Shown: positions 36,779 to 49,378 of the stretch, piece by piece
Layout of the letters: each line of letters begins with the position of its first letter
Position numbering within the stretch: position 1 is the stretch's first letter
Source: Azolla caroliniana
Lineage: Eukaryota; Polypodiophyta
Length of the DNA stretch: 64,000 nt
Assembly: GCA_043228905.1 (NCBI GenBank)
Contig: JBHGNT010000045.1
Location: forward strand, 1 to 64,000
Direction of reading: 5' to 3'
Notes under the pieces: generated by a model
What the model saw: the letters and a program-made list of their open reading frames with translations, nothing else
The model's database searches: none
Told to the model about the DNA's origin: nothing
Program-made: the position numbers and the translations under genes

Positions 36779-38720
36779 TCAACATTTTAATTTACTCAAG
36801 GGCTTCTCTCAACTCCCTCCTCATGTTTGCTAATTTCGTCATGTCTCTCGACTTGAGTTTCAAAATCTTGATTTTTTAATTCCATATCATAGCTAGCATT
36901 GTTAGCTTCAATTCGCATGTTTGAACACAAAAATCCGATATCACACGAGCCAGGTATGAACATTTTAATTTACTCAAGGGCTTCTCTCAACTCCCTCCTC
37001 ATGTTTGCTAATTTCGTCATGTCTCTCGACCTGAGTTTCAAAATATTGATTTTTTAATTCCATATCATAGCTAGCGTTGTTAGCTTCGATTCGCATGTTT
37101 GAACACAAAAATCCGATATTACACGAGCGAGGTATGAACATTTTAATTTACTCAAGGGCTCTTCTCAACTCACTCCTCAAATTTGGTAATTTCGTCATGT
37201 CTCTCGACCAGAGTTTCAAAATCTTCATTTTTTAATTCCATAGCATAGCTAGCGTTGTTAGCTTCGATTCGCATGTTTGAACACAAAAATCCGATATCAC
37301 ACGAACCAGGTATGAACATTTTAATTTACTCAAGGGCTTCTCTCAACTCCCTCCTCAAATTTGCTAATTTCGTCATGTCTCTCGACCTGAGTTTCAAAAT
37401 CTTCATTTTTTAATTCCATATCATAGCTAGCATTGTTAGCTTCGTTACGCATGTTTGAACACAAAAATCCGATATTACACGAGCCAGGTATGAACATTTT
37501 CATTTACTCAAGGGCTCATCTCAACTCACTACTCAAATTTGGTAATTTCGTCATGTCTCTCGACCAGAGTTTCAAAATCTTCATTTTTTAATTCCATAGC
37601 ATAGCTAGCGTTGTTAGCTTCGATTCGCATGTTTGAACACAAAAATCCGATATCACACGAGCTAGGTATGAACATTTTAATTTACTCAAGGGCTTCTCTC
37701 AACTCCCTCCTCATGTTTGCTAATTTCGTCATGTCTCTCGACCTGTGTTTCAAAATCTTGATTTTTTAATTCCATATCATAGCTAGCGTTGTTAGCTTCG
37801 ATTGGCATGTTTGAACACGAAAATCCGATAATACACGATCCAGGTATGAACATTTTCATTTACTCAAGGGCTCTTCTCTACTCACTCCTCAAATTTGCTA
37901 ATTTCGTCATGTCTCTCGACCAGAGTTTCAAAATCTTGATTTTTTAATTCCATATCATAGCTAGCATTGTTAGCTTCGATTCGCATGTTTGAACACAAAA
38001 ATCCGATATGACACGAGCCAGGTATGAACATTTTCATTTACTCAAGGGCTCTTCTCAACTCACTCGTCAAATTTGGTAATTTCGTCATGTCTCTCGACCA
38101 GAGTTTCAAAATATTGATTTTTTAAGTGCATATCATAGCTAGCGTTGTTAGCTTCGATTCGCATGTTTGAACACAAACATCGGATATCACACGAGCCAGG
38201 TATGAACATTTTAATTTACTCAAGGGCTCCTCTCAACTCCCTCCTCATGTTTGCTAATTTCGTCATGTCTCTCGACCTGTGTTTCAGAATCTTGATTTTT
38301 TAAGTCCATATCATAGCTAGCGTTGTTAGCTTCGATTCGCATGTTTGAACACAAAAATCCGATATCACACGAGCCAGGTATCAACATTTTAATTTACTCA
38401 AGGGCTTCTCTCAACTCCCTCCTCATGTTTGCTAATTTCGTCATGTCTCTCGACTTGAGTTTCAAAATCTTGATTTTTTAATTCCATATCATAGCTAGCA
38501 TTGTTAGCTTCAATTCGCATGTTTGAACACAAAAATCCGATATCACACGAGCCAGGTATGAACATTTTAATTTACTCAAGGGCTTCTCTCAACTCCCTCC
38601 TCATGTTTGCTAATTTCGTCATGTCTCTCGACCTGAGTTTCAAAATATTGATTTTTTAATTCCATATCATAGCTAGCGTTGTTAGCTTCGATTCGCATGT
38701 TTGAACACAAAAATCCGATA
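35460..38720. repeat. 9-monomer HOR, 1602 bp, two copies
   Basis: gcgagg at 35525 recurs at 37127, and actcgtcaaa near 36462 recurs near 38064, both exactly 1602 bp (9 x 178). Copies span about 35460-37061 and 37062-38720. The order of monomer types is the same in both: gcgagg, cgaacc, gttacgc, gagctagg, gataatac, ctcgtc, caaacatcgg, gtatcaac, attcgcatg. A visible difference is cttctcaactcactac (near 35910) versus catctcaactcactac (near 37512). Confidence 0.9.
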
Positions 38721-38979
38721 TCACACGAGCCAGGTATGAACATTTTCATTTACTCAAGGGCTCTTCTCAACTCACTCCTCAAATTTGCTAATTTCGTCAT
38801 GTCTCTCGACCAGAGTTTCAAAATCTTGATTTTTTAATTCCATAGCATAGCTAGCGTTGTTAGCTTCGATTCGCATGTTTGAACACAAAAATCCGATATT
38901 ACACGAGCCAGGTATGAACATTTTCATTTACTCAAGGGCTCCTCTCAACTCACTCCTCAAATTTGGTAATTTCGTCATG

Positions 38980-41270
38980 TCTCTCGACCAGAATTTCAAA
39001 ATCTTGATTTTTTAATTCCATAGCATAGCTAGCGTTGTTAGCTTCGATTCGCATGTTTGAACACAAAAATCCGATATTACACCAGCCAGGTATGAACATT
39101 TTCATTTACTCAAGGGCTCCTCTCAACTCCCTCCTCATGTTTGCTAATTTTGTCATGTCTCTCGACCTGAGTTTCAAAATCTTGATGTTTTAATTCCATA
39201 TCATAGCTAGCGTTGTTAGCTTCGATTCGCATGTTTGAACACAAAAATCCGATATCACACGAGCCAGGTATGAACATTTTCATTTACTCAAGGGCTCATC
39301 TCAACTCACTACTCAAATTTGGTAATTTCGTCATGTCTCTCGACCAGAGTTTCAAAATCTTGATTTTTTAAGTCCATATCATAGCTAGCGTTGTTAGCTT
39401 CGATTCGCATGTTTGAACACAAAAATCCGATATTACACGAGCCAGGTATGAACATTTTAATTTACTCAAGGGCTCCTCTCAACTCCCTCCTCATGTTTGC
39501 TAATTTTGTCATGTCTCTTGACCTGAGTTTCAAAATCTTGATTTTTTAATTCCATATCATAGCTAGCGTTGTTAGCTTCGATTGGCATGTTTGAACACGA
39601 AAATCCGATATCACACGAGCCAGGTATGAACATTTTAATTTACTCAAGGGCTCTTCTCAACTCACTCCTCAAATTTGGTAATTTCGTCATGTCTCTCGGA
39701 TAGAGTTTCAAAATATTGATTTTTTATTTCCATATCGTAGGTAGTGTTGTTAGCTTTGATTCGCATGTTTGAACACAAAAATCCGATATCACACGAGCCA
39801 GGTATGAACATTTTCATTTACTCAAGGGCTCACCTCAACTCACTACTCAAATTTGGTAATTTCGTCATGTCTCTCGACCAGAGTTTCAAAATCTTGATTT
39901 TTTAAGTGCATATCATAGCTAGCGTTGTTAGCTTCGATTCGCATGTTTGAACACAAACATCGGATATCACACGAGCCAGGTATGAACATTTTAATTTACT
40001 CAAGGGCTCCTCTCAACTCCCTCCTCATGTTTGCTAATTTCGTCTTGTCTCTCGACCTGTGTTTCAGAATCTTGATTTTTTAAGTCCATATCATAGCTAG
40101 CGTTGTTAGCTTCGATTCGCATGTTTGAACACAAAAATCCGATATCACACGAGCCAGGTATGAACATTTTAATTTACTCAAGGGCTTCTCTCAACTCCCT
40201 CCTCATGTTTGCTAATTTCGTCATGTCTCTCGACTTGAGTTTCAAAATCTTGATTTTTTAATTCCATATCATAGCTAGCATTGTTAGCTTCAATTCGCAT
40301 GTTTGAACACAAAAATCCGATATGACACGAGCCAGGTATGAACATTTTCATTTACTCAAGGGCTCTTCTCAACTCACTCCTCAAATTTGGTAATTTCGTC
40401 ATGTCTCTCGACCTGAGTTTCAAAATATTGATTTTTTAATTCCATATCATAGCTAGCATTGTTAGCTTCGATTGGCATGTTTGAACACAAAAATCCAATA
40501 TTACACGAGCCAGGTATGAACATTTTCATTTACTCAAGGGCTCCTCTCAACTCCCTCCTCAAATTTGGTAATTTCGTCATGTCTCTCGACCAGAGTTTCA
40601 AAATCTTGATTTTTTAATTCCATAGCATAGCTAGCGTTGTTAGCTTTGATTCGCATGTTTGAACACAAAAATCCGATATTACACGAGCCAGGTATGAACA
40701 TTTTCATTTACTCAAGGACTCCTCTCAACTCCCTCCTCAAATTTGGTAATTTCATCATGTCTCTCGACCAGAGTTTCAAAATCTTGATTTTTTAAGTCCA
40801 TATCATAGCTAGCGTTGTTAGCTTCGATTCGCATGTTTGAACACAAACATCGGATATCACACGAGCCAGGTATGAACATTTTAATTTACTCAAGGGCTCC
40901 TCTCAACTCCCTCCTCATGTTTGCTAATTTCGTCATGTCTCTCGACTTGAGTTTTAAAATCTTCATTTTTTAATTCCATATCATAGCTAGCGTTGTTAGC
41001 TTCGATTCGCATGTTTGAACACAAAAATCCGATATCACACGAGCCAGGTATGAACATTTTCATTTACTCAAGGGCTCTTCTCAACTCACTCCTCAAATTT
41101 GCTAATTTCGTCATGTCTCTCGACCAGAGTTTCAAAATCTTGATTTTTTAATTCCATAGCATAGCTAGCGTTGTTAGCTTCGATTCGCATGTTTGAACAC
41201 AAAAATCCGATATTACACCAGCCAGGTATGAACATTTTCATTTACTCAAGGGCTCCTCTCAACTCCCTCC
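38980..41270. repeat. 2.3-kb segment duplicated at 5876-bp offset (left copy)
   Basis: It matches about 44860-47146. Markers: catatcgtag at 39731 and 45607, tccaat at 40494 and about 46370, ctttgattcg and aaggactcc monomers. The offset is 33 x 178 + 2, and the +2 is the five-T tract at 43088. Private changes include ccagaattt near 38990 and cgtcttgtc near 40041. The match ends at attttgtcatg...cctgtg (about 41285), where the partner has tttcgtcatg...cctgag. Confidence 0.85.
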
Positions 41271-44200
41271 TCATGTTTGCTAATTTTGTCATGTCTCTCG
41301 ACCTGTGTTTCAAAATCTTGATTTTTTAATTCCATATCATAGCTAGCGTTGTTAGCTTCGCTTCGCATGTTTGAACACAAAAATCCGATATCACACGAGC
41401 CAGGTATGAACATTTTAATTTACTCAAGGGCTTCTCTCAACTCCCTCCTCATGTTTGCTAATTTCGTCATGTCTCTCGACTTGAGTTTCAAAATCTTGAT
41501 TTTTTAATTCCATATCATAGCTAGCATTGTTAGCTTCAATTCGCATGTTTGAACACAAAAATCCGATATGACACGAGCCAGGTATGAACATTTTCATTTA
41601 CTCAAGGGCTCTTCTCAACTCACTCCTCAAATTTGGTAATTTCGTCATGTCTCTCGACCTGAGTTTCAAAATATTGATTTTTTAATTCCATATCATAGCT
41701 AGCATTGTTAGCTTCGATTGGCATGTTTGAACACAAAAATCCAATATTACACGAGCCAGGTATGAACATTTTCATTTACTCAAGGGCTCCTCTCAACTCC
41801 CTCCTCAAATTTGGTAATTTCGTCATGTCTCTCGACCAGAGTTTCAAAATCTTCATTTTTTAATTCCATAGCATAGCTAGCGTTGTTAGCTTTGATTCGC
41901 ATGTTTGAACACAAAAATCCGATATTACACGAGCCAGGTATGAACATTTTCATTTACTCAAGGGCTCCTCTCAACTCCCTCCTCAAATTTGGTAATTTCG
42001 TCATGTCTCTCGACCAGAGTTTCAAAATCTTGATTTTTTAATTCCATAGCATAGATAGCGTTGTTAGCTTTGATTCGCATGTTTGAACACAAAAATCCGA
42101 TATTACACGAGCCAGGTATGAACATTTTCATTTACTCAAGGACTCCTCTCAACTCCCTCCTCAAATTTGGTAATTTCATCATGTCTCTCGACCAGAGTTT
42201 CAAAATCTTGATTTTTTAAGTGCATATCATAGCTAGCGTTGTTAGCTTCGATTCGCATGTTTGAACACAAACATCGGATATCACACGAGCCAGGTATGAA
42301 CATTTTAATTTACTCAAGGGCTCCTCTCAACTCCCTCCTCATGTTTGCTAATTTCGTCATGTCTCTGGACCTGAGTTTCAAAATCTTCATTTTTTAATTC
42401 CATATCATAGCTAGCGTTGTTAGCTTCGATTCGCATGTTTGAACACAAAAATCCGATATCACACGAGCCAGGTATGAACATTTTAATTTACTCAAGGGCT
42501 CTTCTCAACTCCCTCCTCATGTTTGCTAATTTCGTCATGTCTCTCGACTTGAGTTTCAAAATCTTGATTTTTTAATTCCATATCATAGCTAGCATTGTTA
42601 GCTTCGATTCGCATTTTTGAACACAAAAATCCGATATCACACGAGCCAGGTATGAACATTTTCATTTACTCAAGGGCTCTTCTCAACTCCCTCCTCAAAT
42701 TTGGTAATTTCGTCATGTCTCTCGACCTGAGTTTCAAAATATTGATTTTTTAATTCCATATCATAGCTAGCGTTGTTAGCTTCGATTCGCATGTTTGAAC
42801 ACAAAAATCCGATATTACACCAGCCAGGTATGAACATTTTCATTTACTCAAGGGGTCCTCTCAACTCACTACTCATGTTTGCTAATTTTGTCATGTCTCT
42901 CGACCTGAGTTTCAAAATCTTGATTTTTTAATTCCATATCATAGCTAACGTTGTTAGCTTCGATTCGCATGTTTGAACACGAAAATCCGATATCACACGA
43001 GCCAGGTATGAACATTTTAATTTACCTCCTGACTCTTCTCAACTCACTCCTCAAATTTGGTAATTTCGTCATGTCTCTCGGATAGAGTTTTTCAAAATAT
43101 TGATTTTTTATTTCCATATCATAGGTAGTTTTGTTAGCTTCGATTCGTATGTTTGAACACAAACATCGGATATCACACGAGCCAGGTATGAACATTTTAA
43201 TTTACTCAAGGGCTTCTCTCAACTCCCTCCTCATGTTTGCTAATTTCGTCATGTCTCTCGACCTGAGTTTCAAAATCTTCATTTTTTAATTCCATATCAT
43301 AGCTAGCATTGTTAGCTTCGATACGCATGTTTGAACACAAAAATCCGATATTACACGAGCCAGGTATGAACATTTTCATTTACTCAAGGGCTCATCTCAA
43401 CTCACTACTCAAATTTGGTAATTTCGTCATGTCTCTCGACCAGAGTTTCAAAATCTTGATTTTTTAAGTGCATATCATAGCTAGCGTTGTTAGCTTCGAG
43501 TCGCATGTTTGAACACAAACATCGGATATCACACGAGCCAGGTATGAACATTTTAATTTACTCAAGGGCTTCTCTCAACTCCCTCCTCATGTTTGCTAAT
43601 TTCGTCATGTCTCTCGACTTGAGTTTTAAAATCTTCATTTTTTAATTCCATATCATAGCTAGCGTTGTTAGCTTCGATTCGCATGTTTGAACACAAAAAT
43701 CCGATATCACACGAGCCAGGTATGAACATTTTCATTTACTCAAGGGCTCTTCTCAACTCACTCCTCAAATTTGCTAATTTCGTCATGTCTCTCGACCAGA
43801 GTTTCAAAATCTTGATTTTTTAATTCCATAGCATAGCTAGCGTTGTTAGCTTCGATTCGCATGTTTGAACACAAAAATCCGATATTACACCAGCCAGGTA
43901 TGAACATTTTCATTTACTCAAGGGCTCCTCTCAACTCCCTCCTCATGTTTGCTAATTTTGTCATGTCTCTCGACCTGAGTTTCAAAATCTTGATGTTTTA
44001 ATTCCATATCATAGCTAGCGTTGTTAGCTTCGATTCGCATGTTTGAACACAAAAATCCGATATTACACGAGCCAGGTATGAACATTTTAATTTACTCAAG
44101 GGCTCCTCTCAACTCCCTCCTCATGTTTGCTAATTTTGTCATGTCTCTTGACCTGAGTTTCAAAATCTTGATTTTTTAATTCCATATCATAGCTAGCGTT

Positions 44201-44859
44201 GTTAGCTTCGATTGGCATGTTTGAACACGAAAATCCGATATCACACGAGCCAGGTATGAACATTTTAATTTACCTCCTGACTCTTCTCAACTCACTCCTC
44301 AAATTTGGTAATTTCGTCATGTCTCTCGGATAGAGTTTCAAAATATTGATTTTTTATTTCCATATCATAGGTAGTGTTGTTAGCTTTGATTCGCATGTTT
44401 GAACACAAAAATCCGATATGACACGAGCCAGGTATGAACATTTTCATTTACTCAAGGGCTCACCTCAACTCACTACTCAAATTTGGTAATTTCGTCATGT
44501 CTCTCGACCAGAGTTTCAAAATCTTGATTTTTTAAGTGCATATCATAGCTAGCGTTGTTAGCTTCGATTCGCATGTTTGAACACAAACATCGGATATCAC
44601 ACGAGCCAGGTATGAACATTTTAATTTACTCAAGGGCTCCTCTCAACTCCCTCCTCATGTTTGCTGATTTCGTCATGTCTCTCGACTTGAGTTTTAAAAT
44701 CTTCATTTTTTAATTCCATATCATAGCTAGCGTTGTTAGCTTCGATTCGCATGTTTGAACACAAAAATCCGATATCACACGAGCCAGGTATGAACATTTT
44801 CATTTACTCAAGGGCTCTTCTCAACTCACTCCTCAAATTTGCTAATTTCGTCATGTCTC
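41271..44859. repeat. Mosaic monomers with a partial 6-monomer repeat
   Basis: This 3.6-kb stretch separates the two 5876-bp-offset copies and uses the same monomer types in a different order. Within it, gagttttaaa at 43621 recurs at 44689 (1068 bp = 6 x 178) and about 440 bp correspond. The cggatag monomer at 43081 has a unique five-T tract. Singletons include aagggg with atgttt near 42853, cttcgagtcg near 43495 and gctgattt near 44664. No long-period copy of the 41900-43600 part was found in the window. Confidence 0.7.
43088..43092. other. Unique five-T tract
   Basis: gatagagtttttc has five Ts where related monomers have three or four. It accounts for the +2 bp in the 5876-bp offset between the flanking duplicated segments. 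Strand slippage in a short T run is the likely cause. Confidence 0.8.
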
Positions 44860-47146
44860 TCGACCAGAGTTTCAAAATCTTGATTTTTTAATTCCATAGC
44901 ATAGCTAGCGTTGTTAGCTTCGATTCGCATGTTTGAACACAAAAATCCGATATTACACCAGCCAGGTATGAACATTTTCATTTACTCAAGGGCTCCTCTC
45001 AACTCCCTCCTCATGTTTGCTAATTTTGTCATGTCTCTCGACCTGAGTTTCAAAATCTTGATGTTTTAATTCCATATCATAGCTAGCGTTGTTAGCTTCG
45101 ATTCGCATGTTTGAACACAAAAATCCGATATCACACGAGCCAGGTATGAACATTTTCATTTACTCAAGGGCTCATCTCAACTCACTACTCAAATTTGGTA
45201 ATTTCGTCATGTCTCTCGACCAAAGTTTCAAAATCTTGATTTTTTAAGTCCATATCATAGCTAGCGTTGTTAGCTTCGATTCGCATGTTTGAACACAAAA
45301 ATCCGATATTACACGAGCCAGGTATGAACATTTTAATTTACTCAAGGGCTCCTCTCAACTCCCTCCTCATGTTTGCTAATTTTGTCATGTCTCTTGACCT
45401 GAGTTTCAAAATCTTGATTTTTTAATTCCATATCATAGCTAGCGTTGTTAGCTTCGATTGGCATGTTTGAACACGAAAATCCGATATCACACGAGCCAGG
45501 TATGAACATTTTAATTTACTCAAGGGCTCTTCTCAACTCACTCCTCAAATTTGGTAATTTCGTCATGTCTCTCGGATAGAGTTTCAAAATATTGATTTTT
45601 TATTTCCATATCGTAGGTAGTGTTGTTAGCTTTGATTCGCATGTTTGAACACAAAAATCCGATATCACACGAGCCAGGTATGAACATTTTCATTTACTCA
45701 AGGGCTCACCTCAACTCACTACTCAAATTTTGGTAATTTCGTCATGTCTCTCGACCAGAGTTTCAAAATCTTGATTTTTTAAGTGCATATCATAGCTAGC
45801 GTTGTTAGCTTCGATTCGCATGTTTGAACACAAACATCGGATATCACACGAGCCAGGTATGAACATTTTAATTTACTCAAGGGCTCCTCTCAACTCCCTC
45901 CTCATGTTTGCTAATTTCGTCATGTCTCTCGACCTGTGTTTCAGAATCTTGATTTTTTAAGTCCATATCATAGCTAGCGTTGTTAGCTTCGATTCGCATG
46001 TTTGAACACAAAAATCCGATATCACACGAGCCAGGTATGAACATTTTAATTTACTCAAGGGCTTCTCTCAACTCCCTCCTCATGTTTGCTAATTTCGTCA
46101 TGTCTCTCGACTTGAGTTTCAAAATCTTGATTTTTTAATTCCATATCATAGCTAGCATTGTTAGCTTCTATTCGCATGTTTGAACACAAAAATCCGATAT
46201 GACACGAGCCAGGTATGAACATTTTCATTTACTCAAGGGCTCTTCTCAACTCACTCCTCAAATTTGGTAATTTCGTCATGTCTCTCGACCTGAGTTTCAA
46301 AATATTGATTTTTTAATTCCATATCATAGCTAGCATTGTTAGCTTCGATTGGCATGTTTGAACACAAAAATCCAATATTACACGAGCCAGGTATGAACAT
46401 TTTCATTTACTCAAGGGCTCCTCTCAACTCCCTCCTCAAATTTGGTAATTTCGTCATGTCTCTCGACCAGAGTTTCAAAATCTTGATTTTTTAATTCCAT
46501 AGCATAGCTAGCGTTGTTAGCTTTGATTCGCATGTTTGAACACAAAAATCCGATATTACACGAGCCAGGTATGAACATTTTCATTTACTCAAGGACTCCT
46601 CTCAACTCCCTCCTCAAATTTGGTAATTTCATCATGTCTCTCGACCAGAGTTTCAAAATCTTGATTTTTTAAGTCCATATCATAGCTAGCGTTGTTAGCT
46701 TCGATTCGCATGTTTGAACACAAACATCGGATATCACACGAGCCAGGTATGAACATTTTAATTTACTCAAGGGCTCCTCTCAACTCCCTCCTCATGTTTG
46801 CTAATTTCGTCATGTCTCTCGACTTGAGTTTTAAAATCTTCATTTTTTAATTCCATATCATAGCTAGCGTTGTTAGCTTCGATTCGCATGTTTGAACACA
46901 AAAATCCGATATCACACGAGCCAGGTATGAACATTTTCATTTACTCAAGGGCTCTTCTCAACTCACTCCTCAAATTTGCTAATTTCGTCATGTCTCTCGA
47001 CCAGAGTTTCAAAATCTTGATTTTTTAATTCCATAGCATAGCTAGCGTTGTTAGCTTCGATTCGCATGTTTGAACACAAAAATCCGATATTACACCAGCC
47101 AGGTATGAACATTTTCATTTACTCAAGGGCTCCTCTCAACTCCCTC
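44860..47146. repeat. 2.3-kb segment duplicated at 5876-bp offset (right copy)
   Basis: This is the partner of 38980-41270. It carries a private 1-bp insertion, caaattttgg near 45726, where the left copy has caaatttgg, and a private ccaaagttt near 45222. The copy ends where cctcctcatg becomes cctcctgatg (about 47149). Confidence 0.85.
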
Positions 47147-47156
47147 CTGATGTTTG

Positions 47157-49378
47157 CTAATTTCGTCATGTCTCTCGACCTGAGTTTCAAAATATTGATT
47201 TTTTAATTCCATATCATAGCTAGCATTGTTAGCTTCGATTGGCATGTTTGAACACAAAAATCCGATATTACACGAGCCAGGTATGAACATTTTCATTTAC
47301 TCAAGGGCTCCTCTCAACTCCCTCCTCAAATTTGGTAATTTCGTCATGTCTCTCGACCAGAGTTTCAAAATCTTGATTTTTTAATTCCATAGCATAGCTA
47401 GCGTTGTTAGCTTCGATTCGCATGTTTGAACACAAAAATCTGATATTACACCAGCCAGGTATGAACATTTTCATTTACTCAAGGGGTCCTCTCAACTCAC
47501 TACTCAAATTTGGTAATTTCATCATGTCTCTTGACCAGAGTTTCAAAATCTTGATTTATTAAGTCCATATCATAGCTAGCGTTGTTAGCTTCGATTCGCA
47601 TGTTTGAACACAAACATCGGATATCACACGAGCCAGGTATGAACATTTTAATTTACTCAAGGGCTCCTCTCAACTCCCTCCTCATGTTTGCTAATTTCGT
47701 CATGTCTCTCGACTTGAGTTTCAAAATCTTGATTTTTTAATTCCATATCATAGCTAGCGTTGTTAGCTTCGATTCGCATGTTTGAACACAAAAATCCGAT
47801 ATCACACGAGCCAGGTATGAACATTTTGATTTACTCAAGGGCTTCTCTCAACTCCCTCCTCATGTTTGCTAATTTCGTCATGTGTCTCGACCTGAGTTTC
47901 AAAATATTAATTTTTTAATTCCATATCATAGCTAGCGTTGTTAGCTTCGATTCGCATGTTTGAACACAAAAATCCGATATCACACGAGCCAGGTATGAAC
48001 ATTTTCATTTACTCAAGGGCTCTTCTCAACTCACTCCTCAAATTTGCTAATTTCGTCATGTCTCTCGACCAGAGTTTGAAAATCTTGATTTTTTAATTCC
48101 ATAGCATAGCTAGCGTTGTTAGCTTCGATTCGCATGTTTGAACACAAAAATCTGATATCACACGAGCCAGGTATGAACATTTTAATTTACTCAAGGGCTC
48201 CTCTCAACTCCCTCCTCATGTTTGCTAATTTTGTCATGTCTCTTGACCTGAGTTTCAAAATCTTGATTTTTTAATTCCATATCATAGCTAGCGTTGTTAG
48301 CTTCGATTGGCATGTTTGAACACGAAAATCCGATATCACACCAGCCAGGTATGAACATTTTCATTTACTCAAGGGGTCCTCTCAACTCACTACTCATGTT
48401 TGCTAATTATTTCATGTCTCTCGACCTGAGTTTCAAAACTTGATTTTTTAATTCCATATCATAGCTAGCGTTGTTAGCTTCGATTCGCATGTTTGAACAC
48501 GAAAATCCGATATCACACGAGCCAGGTATGAACATTTTAATTTACCTCCTGACTCTTCTCAACTCACTCCTCAAATTTGGTAATTTCGTCATGTCTCTCG
48601 GATAGAGTTTTCAAAATATTGATTTTTTATTTCCATATCATAGGTAGTTTTGTTAGCTTCGATTCGCATGTTTGAACACAAACATCGGATATCACACGAG
48701 CCAGGTATGAACATTTTAATTTACTCAAGGGCTCCTCTCAACTCCCTCCTCATGTTTGCTAATTTCGTCATGTCTCTCGACCTGTGTTTCAAAATCTTGA
48801 TTTTTTAATTCCATATCATAGCTAGCGTTGCTAGCTTCGATTCGCATGTTTGAACACAAAAATCCGATAGTACACGAGCTAGGTATGAACATTTTCATTT
48901 ACTCAAGGGCTCCTCTCAACTCCCTCCTCAAATTTGGTAATTTCGTCATGTCTCTCGACCTAAGTTTCAAAATCTTGATTTTTTAATTCCATATCATAGC
49001 TAGCGTTGTTAGCTTCGATACGCATGTTTGAACACAAAAATCCGATATGACACGAGCCAGGTATGAACATTTTCATTTACTCAAGGGCTCTTCTCAACTC
49101 CCTCCTCAAATTTGGTAATTTCGTCATGTCTCTCGACCTGAGTTTCAAAATATTGATTTTTTAATTCCATATCATAGCTAGCATTGTTAGCTTCGATTGG
49201 CATGTTTGAACACAAAAATCCGATATTACACGAGCCAGGTATGAACATTTTCATTTACTCAAGGGCTCCTCTCAACTCCCTCCTCAAATTTGGTAATTTC
49301 GTCATGTCTCTCGACCAGAGTTTCAAAATCTTGATTTTTTAATTCCATAGCATAGCTAGCGTTGTTAGCTTCGATTCG
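47157..49378. repeat. 2.2-kb segment duplicated at 12643-bp offset (left copy)
   Basis: It matches 59800-62021. The private 1-bp deletion caaaacttg at 48434 recurs at 61077, an offset of 12643 bp. That equals 71 x 178 + 5, and the six four-T insertions and one 1-bp deletion in the interval explain the +5. Other shared marks are catgtgtctc (47881), gaaaatcttg (near 48068), aattatttcatg (near 48401) and gctagcgttgctagc. Private changes include attaatttttt near 47906 and gagctagg at 48876. Confidence 0.85.
48434..48442. other. 1-bp deletion marker (caaaacttg)
   Basis: The usual caaaatcttg has lost one base. The only other copy found is at 61077-61085. The two 27-mer copies between them carry the related aattatttc monomers (near 51253 and 56061) with the undeleted caaaatcttg, so the deletion marks the 12643-bp relationship specifically. 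Confidence 0.85.
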